From Planctomycetota bacterium (GTDB lineage: Bacteria; Planctomycetota; Planctomycetia; Pirellulales; Pirellulaceae), in the NCBI GenBank assembly GCA_029259935.1, contig JAJDEH010000324.1:1-38835 (forward strand): a stretch of DNA of 38,835 bases. Reading direction: 5' to 3'. Made by a program: the position numbers and the translations under genes. Below the pieces are notes generated by a model. It was not told the origin of the DNA. It saw only the letters and a list, made by a program, of their open reading frames with translations, and did no database searches. This document shows positions 27,217 through 35,975 of the stretch, in pieces. Numbering within the stretch: the stretch's first letter is position 1; each line of letters starts with the position of its first letter.

Positions 27217-29421
27217 TCAATCCCGGTTTTCCAGACACCCGACCACAATGCGAATTTCTTCGTAGCTCACGGCTCCGCCAAAGCTTTCGAAGATCGGCTT
27301 GAGACGTTCGGTGCCGAATTCCTCGACGGCTTGCTCGATTTTTGACGTGACGTCGCGCTCGACCCACGGCGACGGGTCGATGATCTTCTCGTGCTGGATG
27401 AACTCCGTCAGATAGCCGTGCACGGTGGACAGGGCCCGATTCATATTTGCCGCCACGGCTTCGACGCTCGCGCCTTGTTGAAAGTAAGGAAAAGCCTTCG
27501 TGGCACTCGCGGTGGGCCCGTCTTGCGGCGTTGATTTCGCTGCCGGGCGCGTGGCTTTCGTCGAAGACGGAGCGACGTCCGTCGCCACGCCATGTTGCGA
27601 ACAGTAGTCGCCAATGGCCACCATAAATTGTTCTCCGTAGTCGTTCAGCTTTTTTTCTCCGATACCGCGAACATGGCCCATGCCCGTCAACGTCGTGGGT
27701 CGTCCGCGGGCCATGTCGCGCAGCGTCGCGTCGCCGAACACGATGTACGCGGGCACTCCTTTTGCTTCGGCCAATTCGCGACGCAGTCCGCGCAACTGCT
27801 CGAACAAACCTCGATCCACCCCTTCCCAAGAATCGGCCGCGACGCCACGTCCCGCTTTTTTGGCTTCCTTGGCTTTCGCCTTCAGCAAGCGCGGTGCCGC
27901 GTCGCCCTTGAGCAACCGGCGGCCGCCGGCGGTCACTTGCAGCACGCCGTACTCGCCCGCTTTCTCTAGGAATTGCTGGTCGACCAACTGCTCGATCCAG
28001 TCACGAATCGAGCGTTTGTTTTCGTCGCGCAGGATGCCCCAAGTGCTCAGCGTGTTGTGTTCTCGCTGCAGGATTCGCTCGTTTTCAGATCCGACCAGTA
28101 CGTCGGCGGTGTAGCTCGCGCCGAAATTCTGTCCCAGCCGCACGACGCAGGAAAGAATTTTTTGTCCGATGACCAGCGGGTTTTCCGCCAAATCCAATTC
28201 GCCCAAACAGACATCGCACGCGCCGCAATTCTCGCGGTCGAACGACTGTCCGAAATGCTCGACGAGCGCCCGATGCCGGCAAATCACTCCGCCGCAAAAG
28301 TTGGAAATGGCTTGCAGCGCGCCGAGCATTCCGTCACGGGCCGTGTGTGGCGTTTCGTCGTTCTCGACCAAATTCCGCCACTGGATGAAGTCCTGGCCGG
28401 AGTGGATTAAACAGCACTCGGCATCCAAGCCATCGCGGCCGGCGCGGCCGCTCTCTTGTTGATAGTGTTCCAGCGACTTGGGCATGCCGGCATGCACCAC
28501 GTACCGCACGTTCGATTTGTCGATGCCCATGCCAAAGGCCACCGTGGCCACGATCGTGTCGACCTTCTCTTGGATGAAAGCATCTTGGTTTTTCTGGCGG
28601 TGGGCATTCTCCATGCCGGCGTGGTAGGGCAGCGCCTTGTAACCCAGTTGACACAACGCGGCGCTGGTTTCATCCACATCCTTGCGCGTAATGCAATAAA
28701 TGACGCCCGATTCGCCGGGATGCCGATCCAGCACTTCGCGAATCTGTGTTAACCGCTTATCGCGCCGCAAGATCTTGTAGATCAGATTGGGCCGATCAAA
28801 CGAACCCACCAACAGTTGCGGATTGTCCAGGCCAAGCTGTTGGGCAATGTCGCTCCGCACTTGCGGCGTGGCGGTTGCCGTATAGGCGTGAACGCCGACA
28901 CCCGGAAACGCCTCTTTCAAGATTCGCAGTTGGCGATACTCTGGTCGAAAGTCGTGTCCCCAGGCGCTAATGCAATGCGCTTCGTCAATGGCGACCAGGG
29001 AAACTTTCTGGTCCTTGAGGAAGTCAATCGTCTTTGGTTGCACGAGCCGCTCGGGCGAGACATACAACAACTTCATGGCTCCCGCGCGGATGTCGTCGGC
29101 AATCTGCCGCCGCTCAGCGGAGGAAACCATGCTGTGGGTGCAGGCGGCCGATACGCCATTACCGCGCAAGGCATCGACTTGATCCTTCATCAAGGAAATC
29201 AACGGCGAAACGACCACCGCGATTCCGTCCATGACGATCGCCGGCGCTTGAAAGCACAACGACTTTCCCCCGCCGGTCGGCAACACCACGACCGAATCGC
29301 GATGCTCGAGCGCGGAGTGCATCGCGGGCTCTTGCAACGGCAAGAAACTGTCGTAGCCCCAGTACTTTTGCAGCACGCCGCGAAGTTGCTCTCGCTTTAT
29401 CTCCGGCTGAGCACTCGCCAT
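27217..29421 (-). CDS. recQ: ATP-dependent DNA helicase RecQ
   Basis: 734 residues from the ATG at 29421; in-frame starts at 29451 and 29475 exist, but family proteins begin about a dozen residues before the block GVLQKYWGYDSFLPLQ, which fits 29421. RecQ unwinds DNA 3'-5' in recombination and fork repair. Visible motifs, numbered from the longest start at 29475: motif 0 (F..LQ), Walker A L-P-T-G-G-G-K-S (65-72), DEAH box I-D-E-A-H-C-I-S (163-170), TATATPQVRSDI, and motif VI Q-E-S-G-R-A-G-R-D-G. The zinc site is C-R-H-R-A and later C-G-A-C-D-V-C. A winged-helix domain, an HRDC domain (FEQLRGLRRELAEAKGVPAY) and a C-terminal helix-turn-helix extension (YFQQGASVEAVAANMNRALS) follow, so it is the long RecQ type. 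It stands alone. Confidence 0.96.
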   Translation of the reverse strand: MASAQPEIKREQLRGVLQKYWGYDSFLPLQEPAMHSALEHRDSVVVLPTGGGKSLCFQAPAIVMDGIAVVVSPLISLMKDQVDALRGNGVSAACTHSMVSSAERRQIADDIRAGAMKLLYVSPERLVQPKTIDFLKDQKVSLVAIDEAHCISAWGHDFRPEYRQLRILKEAFPGVGVHAYTATATPQVRSDIAQQLGLDNPQLLVGSFDRPNLIYKILRRDKRLTQIREVLDRHPGESGVIYCITRKDVDETSAALCQLGYKALPYHAGMENAHRQKNQDAFIQEKVDTIVATVAFGMGIDKSNVRYVVHAGMPKSLEHYQQESGRAGRDGLDAECCLIHSGQDFIQWRNLVENDETPHTARDGMLGALQAISNFCGGVICRHRALVEHFGQSFDRENCGACDVCLGELDLAENPLVIGQKILSCVVRLGQNFGASYTADVLVGSENERILQREHNTLSTWGILRDENKRSIRDWIEQLVDQQFLEKAGEYGVLQVTAGGRRLLKGDAAPRLLKAKAKEAKKAGRGVAADSWEGVDRGLFEQLRGLRRELAEAKGVPAYIVFGDATLRDMARGRPTTLTGMGHVRGIGEKKLNDYGEQFMVAIGDYCSQHGVATDVAPSSTKATRPAAKSTPQDGPTASATKAFPYFQQGASVEAVAANMNRALSTVHGYLTEFIQHEKIIDPSPWVERDVTSKIEQAVEEFGTERLKPIFESFGGAVSYEEIRIVVGCLENRD

Positions 29422-29608
29422 CACCGTTTTCTCGTTGTGAAGGTTGCCCATGCGCGATGGCCCCGGTCGTGGCACGCTAATTAACTAAATGGGGTCTTAC
29501 CGCCGTGTGAATCTGGATACTAGCGATCCGCGCGAATCATGGATATGATAATACGATAGTTTTCACCCGCTCAATACCCACCCTTCACTGCCCTGAAGGA
29601 GTCACGCC

Positions 29609-31072
29609 ATGTCCAAACGTACTCGCCGTCAATTCCTCGAAGACTCGATGTTCGCCACCGCCGCCGCTGTTGCCGCGGCGGGGCCTTCGCAACTGCTGGC
29701 GGCCGACGAGCCGCAGAGCAGCAGCCCCAACGAACGGCTTTCCGTGGCCGTCGTCGGAGTGCGCGGACGGGGCGGCAGCCATTTGGGCGCGTTTGCCGGC
29801 CGCAAGGATACCTTGGTCACGCACATTTGTGACGCGGACAAGGATGTGGGCCAGCGACGGGCTACCGAGATGGGCAAACGCCAAGGCGGTCGGAAGCCGA
29901 AGTATCTGACTGATATCCGCGAAGTGCTGGATGACCCCAGCGTCGATATCGTCACCATCGCGACTCCGAACCACTGGCACGCACTGGGCGCGATTTGGGC
30001 GATCCAAGCGGGCAAGGACGTCTATGTGGAAAAACCGGTCAGCCACAATGTGAGCGAAGGGCGGCGGATTGTCGAAGCGGCGCGCAAGTACGAGAAGATT
30101 TGCCAAACGGGAACCCAGTCGCGATCCAACCCGGGCATGATCGAAGCCATGGAGTTCGTGCAAAGCGGCAAGATCGGCAACGTCGCTTTGGCCCGCGGGC
30201 TGTGTTATAAGCGGCGGGGCTCGATCGGCGAGCGCGGCAGTTATGCTCCTCCGTCGACAGTTGATTACAACCTGTGGCTCGGTCCCGCGCCGCTGGCTTC
30301 CGTCACGCGTCCTCAGTTCCACTACGATTGGCATTGGCAATGGCCATATGGCAACGGCGACTTGGGCAATCAAGGCATTCATCAAATGGACCTTGCTCGG
30401 TGGGGACTGGGCGAGACAACGCTGCCTTCGGGCGTAACCAGCTACGGCGGCCGCTTCGGTTACGAAGATGCCGGCGATTCCGCCAACACGCAGGTCGTGA
30501 TCCACGACTACGAGACCAAGTCGTTGGTGTTCGAAGTGCGTGGCCTGGAAGAAAAGAAAGGCTACAAGAATGCCAAGATCGGCGTGATCTTTGAAGGCAC
30601 CGACGGCTACGTCGTAATGACCAGCTACTTCAGCGGTGCCGCCTTCGATCTGGACGGAAACAAGATTCACCAGTTTAACGCCAAGGGCGATCACTACGGC
30701 AACTTCTTGAAGGCCGTTCGCAGCCGTAAGATCGGTGACCTGAACGCCGACATCGAGGAAGGGCATCTGTCCAGTGCGCTGTGCCACTTAGGCAACATTT
30801 CGTATCGGCTGGGCAAGGAGATGTCGGTGGCCGAGGCCGAGAAGCGAATTGCGATGACTCCGACCAAGGATAACGCGGCGGCCACCTTCGATCGCACCCT
30901 GGAGCACTTGAAGGTCAACAAGGTGGATCTCGCCGCGACGAAGATCGGAATCGGCCCGTACCTCAAATTGAACCCCGCCTTGGAAGAGTTCGTCGACAAC
31001 GCGGACGCCAACAAGATGTTGACGCGCGACTATCGCAAGGGCTTCGAGGTTCCGGCCAAGGGCAAAGTGTAA
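29609..31072 (+). CDS. Gfo/Idh/MocA family oxidoreductase, Tat-exported
   Basis: 487 residues. The N-terminus (KRTRRQFLEDSMFATAAAVA) is a twin-arginine signal ending near LLAAD, so the enzyme is folded with its cofactor before export. The dinucleotide-binding motif is G-V-R-G-R-G (50-55), and the family's E-K-P is at 141-143 (VYVEKPVSHN). The C-terminal half has the alpha/beta substrate domain with WHWQWPYGNGDLGNQGIHQMD. Such enzymes oxidise or epimerise sugars or inositols using NAD(P), often with the cofactor tightly bound; the substrate is unknown. GAAGGAG lies 8 bases before the ATG. Exported members are unusually frequent in planctomycetes. It is followed closely (51 bp) by the pseudouridine synthase on the same strand. 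Confidence 0.93.
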   Translation: MSKRTRRQFLEDSMFATAAAVAAAGPSQLLAADEPQSSSPNERLSVAVVGVRGRGGSHLGAFAGRKDTLVTHICDADKDVGQRRATEMGKRQGGRKPKYLTDIREVLDDPSVDIVTIATPNHWHALGAIWAIQAGKDVYVEKPVSHNVSEGRRIVEAARKYEKICQTGTQSRSNPGMIEAMEFVQSGKIGNVALARGLCYKRRGSIGERGSYAPPSTVDYNLWLGPAPLASVTRPQFHYDWHWQWPYGNGDLGNQGIHQMDLARWGLGETTLPSGVTSYGGRFGYEDAGDSANTQVVIHDYETKSLVFEVRGLEEKKGYKNAKIGVIFEGTDGYVVMTSYFSGAAFDLDGNKIHQFNAKGDHYGNFLKAVRSRKIGDLNADIEEGHLSSALCHLGNISYRLGKEMSVAEAEKRIAMTPTKDNAAATFDRTLEHLKVNKVDLAATKIGIGPYLKLNPALEEFVDNADANKMLTRDYRKGFEVPAKGKV

Positions 31073-31123
31073 CACGCGTCGGCTCGGCAACCTCGATTCG
31101 ATCAAGTAACGTGACGGTCGCTA

Positions 31124-31852
31124 GTGATCCCGCCGCCAGGATTTGACATTCTCCATGAAGATGGGCCGCTGTTGATCGTGGCCAAGCCGGGAGGTGTGCT
31201 GACCCAGGCACCGCCCGGCATCGACAGCATGGAAGTGCGCATCAAGCGGTTTCTCAAAACGCGGGACGAGAAGCCTCACAAGGTCTACTTGGGAACGCCT
31301 CATCGGCTGGACCGTCCGGTTTCCGGCGCGATGGTCTTCGCCAAAAATGTGCGCGCGGCCCGGCGAATCGCCGAGCAGTTCGAGGGCCGCTTGGTCGACA
31401 AAAAATACTGGTGCCTAGTGGAGGGAAGCGTCGAGGCGGACGAAGGAACTTGGACCGACTATGTGCGGAAGATCCCCGGTCAGGCCAAGGCGGAGGTCGT
31501 CGACCGAAGCGAAGCCGATGCCAAGGTCGCCATTCTTCATTATCGCGTGCTACGACGTTTCGACGAGGGGATCAATTGGCTGGAGATCGAACTCGAGACT
31601 GGCCGCACGCATCAGATACGCTTGCAAGCGTCCGCGCGTGGGCTGTCGATCTTGGGCGACGCCATGTATGGCTCGACGTCTGAGTTTGGCCCCCGGATCC
31701 ATGACGTTCGCTTGCGTTGGATCGCGCTGCACGCCCGCAGCCTCGCGCTCAGCCACCCCAAGACTCGCGAGCCGGTCGGGGTCATCGCGCCGTTGCCCGC
31801 CGTCTGGATCGATTCCCGGCCGCACTTGGATTTTGATCTGCCCAAATCCTGA
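31124..31852 (+). CDS. RluA-type pseudouridine synthase
   Basis: 242 residues, GTG start. RNA-modifying enzyme that isomerises uridine to pseudouridine in rRNA or tRNA. The catalytic Asp63 is in the family motif H-R-L-D-R-P-V-S-G. The second block G-R-T-H-Q-I-R-L-Q and the motif ILGDAMYG follow as expected. There is no S4 domain at the N-terminus, so it is a short form as in RluA, TruC or RluC-like single-domain members; the target uridine cannot be inferred. The ribosome binding site is weak. It lies 51 bp after the oxidoreductase and could share its transcript, with no functional link. Confidence 0.92.
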   Translation: MIPPPGFDILHEDGPLLIVAKPGGVLTQAPPGIDSMEVRIKRFLKTRDEKPHKVYLGTPHRLDRPVSGAMVFAKNVRAARRIAEQFEGRLVDKKYWCLVEGSVEADEGTWTDYVRKIPGQAKAEVVDRSEADAKVAILHYRVLRRFDEGINWLEIELETGRTHQIRLQASARGLSILGDAMYGSTSEFGPRIHDVRLRWIALHARSLALSHPKTREPVGVIAPLPAVWIDSRPHLDFDLPKS

Positions 31853-31930
31853 CGGGCGAAGCTCGAAATTCTCCCGGCGTGGCTCCGGCGCAACCTGGGG
31901 ATTACAAGCAGGTTAGCGCGTCGCGGAGAT

Positions 31931-31956
31931 CCAATACGTGCGTTCTCTCGTATTGG
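31931..31956. other. 8-bp hairpin between genes
   Basis: CCAATACG pairs with CGTATTGG around a 10-base loop. No T-run follows. It lies between the pseudouridine synthase and the lipoprotein and could end the first transcript or be a regulator site. Confidence 0.35.
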
Positions 31957-32051
31957 TCAGAGGTCACGTATGGTGTAGCATTCGGCAATCGAATTGATTG
32001 CGCCGCTTCATCCATTATCCTTTTTTGTTTTTGCGACTGGGGACCATCAAG

Positions 32052-32591
32052 ATGAACTACAAATTTTGGCCACCAGGCATTTCTTATTCGCTGTTGTTGT
32101 TGAGCGTCGTTTTCTTGGCTGGCTGCGAGGCGGACGTATCGTCTCTACCACACCAGTCAGCGGCCCAAGTGAAACGCCAGGATCCGGTGGCCGTCCATGT
32201 CAGCGAGGCGAATTTCAATAAAGTCGTGTTGCAGGCAAAACATCCCGTGCTGGTGGATTTCACCGCCACTTGGTGCGGACCTTGCCAGCAGCTCGCCCCC
32301 ACGATCGAAGAGTTGGCACAGGACTATGAAGGCCGCGCGACCGTCGCCAAACTTGACGTGGACGAGTCAAGCCCGATCGCTCAACTGTATGAGGTTAACG
32401 CCATGCCAACTTTGATGCTGTTCATGGATGGTAAACCGGTGTGGCGTAGGGAGGGGGGACTTTCCAAAGCGGGCCTAGCCAGCGTGATCGACCGTTCGCT
32501 CGCTCTGACGCGGGGTGCTGAAAAGAAAGACGCGGAAGACGCCAATCCGGAAGGTTCGTCAACCGACTCGGACGATGCCGGCGAGAGTTGA
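32052..32591 (+). CDS. Thioredoxin-fold lipoprotein
   Basis: 179 residues from the ATG at 32052 (GGGGA upstream); a TTG at 31998 in the same frame is less likely. The N-terminus is a lipoprotein signal with lipobox F-L-A-G-C, Cys25, so the protein is tethered outside the cytoplasm. The thioredoxin domain has the active site W-C-G-P-C (Cys75 and Cys78) and the cis-proline M-P-T (Pro119). LDVDESSPIAQLYEVNAMPT is typical thioredoxin. The C-terminal ~25 residues are Ser/Asp/Glu/Lys-rich and disordered. It probably reduces or shuffles disulfides of exported proteins. No electron donor such as a CcdA/DsbD-type gene is adjacent. Confidence 0.92.
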   Translation: MNYKFWPPGISYSLLLLSVVFLAGCEADVSSLPHQSAAQVKRQDPVAVHVSEANFNKVVLQAKHPVLVDFTATWCGPCQQLAPTIEELAQDYEGRATVAKLDVDESSPIAQLYEVNAMPTLMLFMDGKPVWRREGGLSKAGLASVIDRSLALTRGAEKKDAEDANPEGSSTDSDDAGES

Positions 32592-32740
32592 GCGTTTTCT
32601 AGTCAACTTGCGTTGCCTGCCTGCCAAGGCAAACGGTCGCACCACTTTAACTTTCGCCTCTCTTGTGAGAAGCTGGCGGATCATCTTGCGCGGGGTTCTC
32701 TCCGCTCGTCGCGCCACTACACCCGAAGAGAGTCGTCGAA

Positions 32741-34138
32741 ATGGCCGAACGTCCCAACATCTTGTGGTACTGCACTGATCAGCAACGCTTCGATACGATC
32801 GGTGCGTTGGGCAATCCCCACGTGAAGACGCCGACCATTGATCGGCTGGTCGAAGATGGTGTGGCCTTGACGCATGCGTATTGCCAGAGTCCCATTTGTA
32901 CGCCCAGCCGATCGAGCTTCATGACCGGCATGTACCCCAGTCGCGTTCACAACACGCGCAATGGCAACGAGACGTTTCCCGATTTCCCTCCTGTCATCAC
33001 CAAGCTGATCGCGGATGCCGGTTACGAGTGCGGATTGGTGGGCAAGTTTCATTTGCAAAGCTCGGGACATCGAACGGAACCGCGTGTCGATGATGGTTAT
33101 TCGTATTGGAAATTCAGCCACGCTCCGCGCGATGACTGGCAATCAGGACACGACTATGCGGATTGGGTCCGCGAGCGGGGCGGCGATTTGGATTCCCTGC
33201 GCAACAGCGAAGACCGCGTGCCCGCGGAACTGCACCAGACGACCTGGGGCTCCGAGATGTCGATCGACTTTATTCGCAAGCAGCGCGAATGCCCGTGGCT
33301 GCTGTCGGTCAACATCTACGATCCGCATCCGCCCTTCATTCCACCCCGCGCGTACTTGGAAAAATTCAACGCCGCCGATTTACCTGGGCCCTACTTTCAG
33401 CAAAGCGACTTGAGTCAGCAAGCCAAGCTGGCCGCGATCGATTTTCAGGGCGAGGTGCAAACGCCGGCGGAGTGCAACGGCCAACAGGTCCAGGCGGCCT
33501 ACTATGCCATGATCGCGTTGATCGACGACCAGTTTGCGCGGATCTTGGACGTGCTGGAAGAGACCGGCCAGCGCGAGAACACGGTGATCATCTTTACTAG
33601 CGATCATGGCGAGTCGCTGGGCGATCACGGACTGTTGCAAAAGGGCTGCCGCTTTTACGAGGGCCTGGTCCGTGTGCCGCTGATTTTCTCTTGGCCCGGC
33701 CGATTCCAACAAGATGTGCGGGGCGATGCGCTCGTCGAGTTACTCGACAAAACTGCGACCATTGTCGATCTGGCGGGACTGCCTCAGCCGGAATACATGC
33801 AGGGCAAATCGCTGGTGCCGATCCTGCAAGGCGAGGCCTCGCCCAACGAGCATCGCGAGTTTGTTCGCTGCGAGTATTTCGACGCCCTCGATCCTCACTT
33901 CACCGGCGGCACGGGCACCTATGCCACGATGCACCGCACTCGTCAACATAAGTTGAGTGTCTATCATGGTCATGGATTGGGCGAGCTTTACGATCTGGAG
34001 AACGATCCGTGGGAATTCAACAACCTGTGGGACGATCCGAACTCGCAAATGCTGAAACGCGAACTGCTGCATGCAAGTTTCGACGCCCATGTGTTGCTGA
34101 CGACTGACGTCGGCTCGAAGAGAATCGCGCCGATGTAG
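32741..34138 (+). CDS. Type I sulfatase without signal peptide
   Basis: 465 residues. The formylglycine motif is C-T-P-S-R at 53-57 (ICTPSRSSFMTG), so Cys53 is expected to be modified to formylglycine. The metal site is visible in NILWYCTDQQRFD at the N-terminus and in FTSDHGESLGDHG. The start is directly before the first strand (MAERPNILWY) and there is no signal peptide, so the product is probably cytosolic and may act on imported sulfated sugars or other small esters; an unrecognised export path remains possible. Length is normal for the family. The first sulfatase in the window, which is exported, uses C-S-P-T-R, so the two are only distant relatives. Substrate is unknown. It stands alone between the lipoprotein and queF. 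Confidence 0.92.
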   Translation: MAERPNILWYCTDQQRFDTIGALGNPHVKTPTIDRLVEDGVALTHAYCQSPICTPSRSSFMTGMYPSRVHNTRNGNETFPDFPPVITKLIADAGYECGLVGKFHLQSSGHRTEPRVDDGYSYWKFSHAPRDDWQSGHDYADWVRERGGDLDSLRNSEDRVPAELHQTTWGSEMSIDFIRKQRECPWLLSVNIYDPHPPFIPPRAYLEKFNAADLPGPYFQQSDLSQQAKLAAIDFQGEVQTPAECNGQQVQAAYYAMIALIDDQFARILDVLEETGQRENTVIIFTSDHGESLGDHGLLQKGCRFYEGLVRVPLIFSWPGRFQQDVRGDALVELLDKTATIVDLAGLPQPEYMQGKSLVPILQGEASPNEHREFVRCEYFDALDPHFTGGTGTYATMHRTRQHKLSVYHGHGLGELYDLENDPWEFNNLWDDPNSQMLKRELLHASFDAHVLLTTDVGSKRIAPM

Positions 34139-34222
34139 ATAGATTCGAAATACGAATGTCGAAATCCGAAACAAAACGCAATTTAATTGCCCGAATGACA
34201 AAACGATTGTGTGCGGCCAGAT

Positions 34223-34270
34223 TGTGGTGCGGCCGTCTCGGCTGCGGCAGGCGAGACGCCTGCACCACAA
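34223..34270. repeat. REP-like palindromic repeat, copy 1
   Basis: A 48-bp imperfect palindrome (TGTGGTGCGGCCGTCTCGGC and on to CGCCTGCACCACA). It can fold into a long hairpin with outer arms GTGGTGC/GCACCAC. An inverted, slightly diverged copy occurs at 37413-37463. It lies upstream of queF. Confidence 0.75.
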
Positions 34271-34355
34271 GTCTTGCAGCTTTCGCCGTTTTGCGGCTGC
34301 TTCCTAGCATCGCTGCAAGAACGAGCGATCAAGTCATCGAGAAGGAATGACCCCA

Positions 34356-34715
34356 ATGTCTGATCAATTTCGCGACGCGCTGGAAACCTTTGAAAATCAG
34401 TTCCCCGGTCGCGACTATAGCATCGAAATCGTGTGTCCGGAGTTTACGTCGGTCTGTCCCAAAACGGGCCAACCCGACTTTGGCAAATTGACGTTCACCT
34501 ACACACCGGAAGCGCGATGCGTCGAACTGAAGAGCTTAAAGCTCTATCTGCAGCACTTCCGCAACGAGGGGATCTTTTACGAAAACGTCACCAATCGCAT
34601 TCTGGACGATTTGGTCGGCGTGCTTCAGCCACGACGCCTCAAGATCTTGGCTGAATTCAGTGCGCGAGGGGGCATCACGACCAACGTGACCGTGGTTCAC
34701 GAAGCCAAGAACTGA
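34356..34715 (+). CDS. queF: QueF, preQ0 reductase
   Basis: 119 residues from the ATG at 34356 (GAAGGA 9 bases upstream); an ATG at 34347 would add three. QueF reduces 7-cyano-7-deazaguanine to preQ1 with NADPH on the route to queuosine in tRNA. The catalytic Cys34 is in [13 protein letters not shown], with Asp41 following as expected. The family signature E-L-K-S-L-K-L-Y (58-65) marks the NADPH-binding region. It is the short unimodular type, as in Bacillus, not the long form of Escherichia coli. No other queuosine gene is in the window, and I could not find a preQ1 riboswitch upstream. It is the complete copy of a tandemly duplicated queF-ompH unit. Confidence 0.95.
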   Translation: MSDQFRDALETFENQFPGRDYSIEIVCPEFTSVCPKTGQPDFGKLTFTYTPEARCVELKSLKLYLQHFRNEGIFYENVTNRILDDLVGVLQPRRLKILAEFSARGGITTNVTVVHEAKN

Positions 34716-34878
34716 GAGTCTTCCGGCTTCTCAAAACGCTCGATTAATGTGCCCAATTTGGCTTTGCCGCAACTGGGCTACTCCACTACAATCCCCGCCA
34801 TTCGGGGGTTGCAGCGGGCCTATGCGCTGCCTTCAGTTGGGGTCGGTCCGTTCATTTGTGAATCAAGGAGTACACAAA

Positions 34879-35646
34879 ATGAAAAACTGCGTGCTACACC
34901 GTCTTCCCGTTATGTTGCTGGCGTTAACCTGGATCGCTGCTGCCAGCGGCGAAGAACCGACGAAACCGCATAAACACCAGGATCAAGCTGACGACAAAAA
35001 GTCGATGCTCACGGTTCTCCTTGATGTCGAAGAAGTTCTCAGCAGTAGCATACCGTTGAACCGTCAACTGGCCGACCTGCTGGAGGAGGCCGAGCAATTC
35101 GCCGCGAAAGTTGCGGAAGAAAGGAAAGCTCTTGGGCCCAAGCGAAACGATCTCAAGAGATACAAGATTGGCGCACCGGAATATCTAGAACGTGCCAGGG
35201 AAATTGCCAGAGAAGAAGGAGCGATTAAGGGCGAAGTCGAGTTTCAGCAGAGTGAATTTCGGCGAAGAGAGGCGGGCCTTTATTCTCGCGCGTATGCTGC
35301 GATCCAAAAAGAAGTGGAACTGTTCGCCGTCGAACATGATATCACGTTGGTCGAGAACTTCTCTCGAAAGCCGGTCGATGAGGTCGACATGATGGATGTC
35401 GAGCTTGCGGTAAAGAACTCCGTGGTCTTCTACAAGAATCTCGACATCACAAGTGCCATCATTGATGCAGTCAATCAGAAAGCCGAAAAGACCGCGGACG
35501 CGAATTCGGTTGACTACCGACGCCCAATTGAAGAACTGCGGGCAACAGGGTTGCGCTTTCCGTTCTACCGACGCCCCGAAAAAAATTTAGACATTAGCTG
35601 GGAAGCAGTGCCTGGGAGTGGAGGAACTATCATTCGGATTCGTTAG
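34879..35646 (+). CDS. OmpH/Skp-like exported protein, copy 1
   Basis: 255 residues from the ATG at 34879, with AAGGAG 8 bases upstream. The longer frame from 34747 is rejected. A signal peptide (1-24) precedes a lysine-rich spacer and an OmpH/Skp-type domain: short beta strand (TVLLDVEEVL), long charged coiled coil (about 60-150), and the closing strand block DITLVENFSRKP and NLDITSAIIDAVN. Skp-type proteins are periplasmic chaperones that grip unfolded outer-membrane proteins with helical arms. The planctomycete version has this C-terminal box. The tail holds RPIEELRATGLRFPFY, kept in the second copy. It lies 163 bp after queF; function beyond the family is inferred. Confidence 0.85.
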   Translation: MKNCVLHRLPVMLLALTWIAAASGEEPTKPHKHQDQADDKKSMLTVLLDVEEVLSSSIPLNRQLADLLEEAEQFAAKVAEERKALGPKRNDLKRYKIGAPEYLERAREIAREEGAIKGEVEFQQSEFRRREAGLYSRAYAAIQKEVELFAVEHDITLVENFSRKPVDEVDMMDVELAVKNSVVFYKNLDITSAIIDAVNQKAEKTADANSVDYRRPIEELRATGLRFPFYRRPEKNLDISWEAVPGSGGTIIRIR

Positions 35647-35665
35647 CGTAGAGACATGCGAGCAC

Positions 35666-35815
35666 GAGTTTCCCGCTCGCGACTATAGCATCCAAATCGT
35701 GTGCCCGGAGTTTACGCTTTAGTCTCGACGTCTCAAGATCTTGGCTGAATCCAGTACTCAAGGGAGCATCGCGACTACGGTGACCGTGGTTCATCAAGCT
35801 GGCCGGCAAGAGTGA
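35666..35815 (+). pseudogene. queF: Decayed second copy of queF
   Basis: Seventeen codons at 35666-35716 match queF 34398-34448 at 46 of 51 bases (FPARDYSIQIVCPEFT). The frame then jumps to the queF C-terminus (35717-35815 against 34623-34715), still in frame: 174 bases (58 codons), including the catalytic Cys and the ELKSLK motif, are missing. A TAG replaces the CAG codon just after the junction. The original TGA position is kept at 35813-35815. The gene start is also lost. It cannot make QueF. It precedes the second OmpH-like gene exactly as queF precedes the first (160 bp against 163). Confidence 0.88.
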
Positions 35816-35975
35816 TCCACCTTCAAAAGACGGCTCGCTTGAAGTGGCAAGTTGGGCTTTTTGCAGCGGCCCATGCTGGATTACAATACCGCCCCAAATT
35901 GTGAATGCGGGCGACCACTTGCGCCGCTTTCTATCTAGGTCTGTCGGTCACTTTGCAGGTAAGGGATTGAGCAAA

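Noticed and set aside
34139..34355. PreQ1 riboswitch upstream of queF
   Set aside because: The leader holds the REP-like palindrome and AT-rich sequence, but I could not find a compact preQ1 pseudoknot with its A-rich tail.
34747..34878. 44-residue extension of the first OmpH-like protein
   Set aside because: An equal-length extension exists before the second copy, but the two do not align as protein, while AAGGAG and a signal peptide mark the ATG at 34879.
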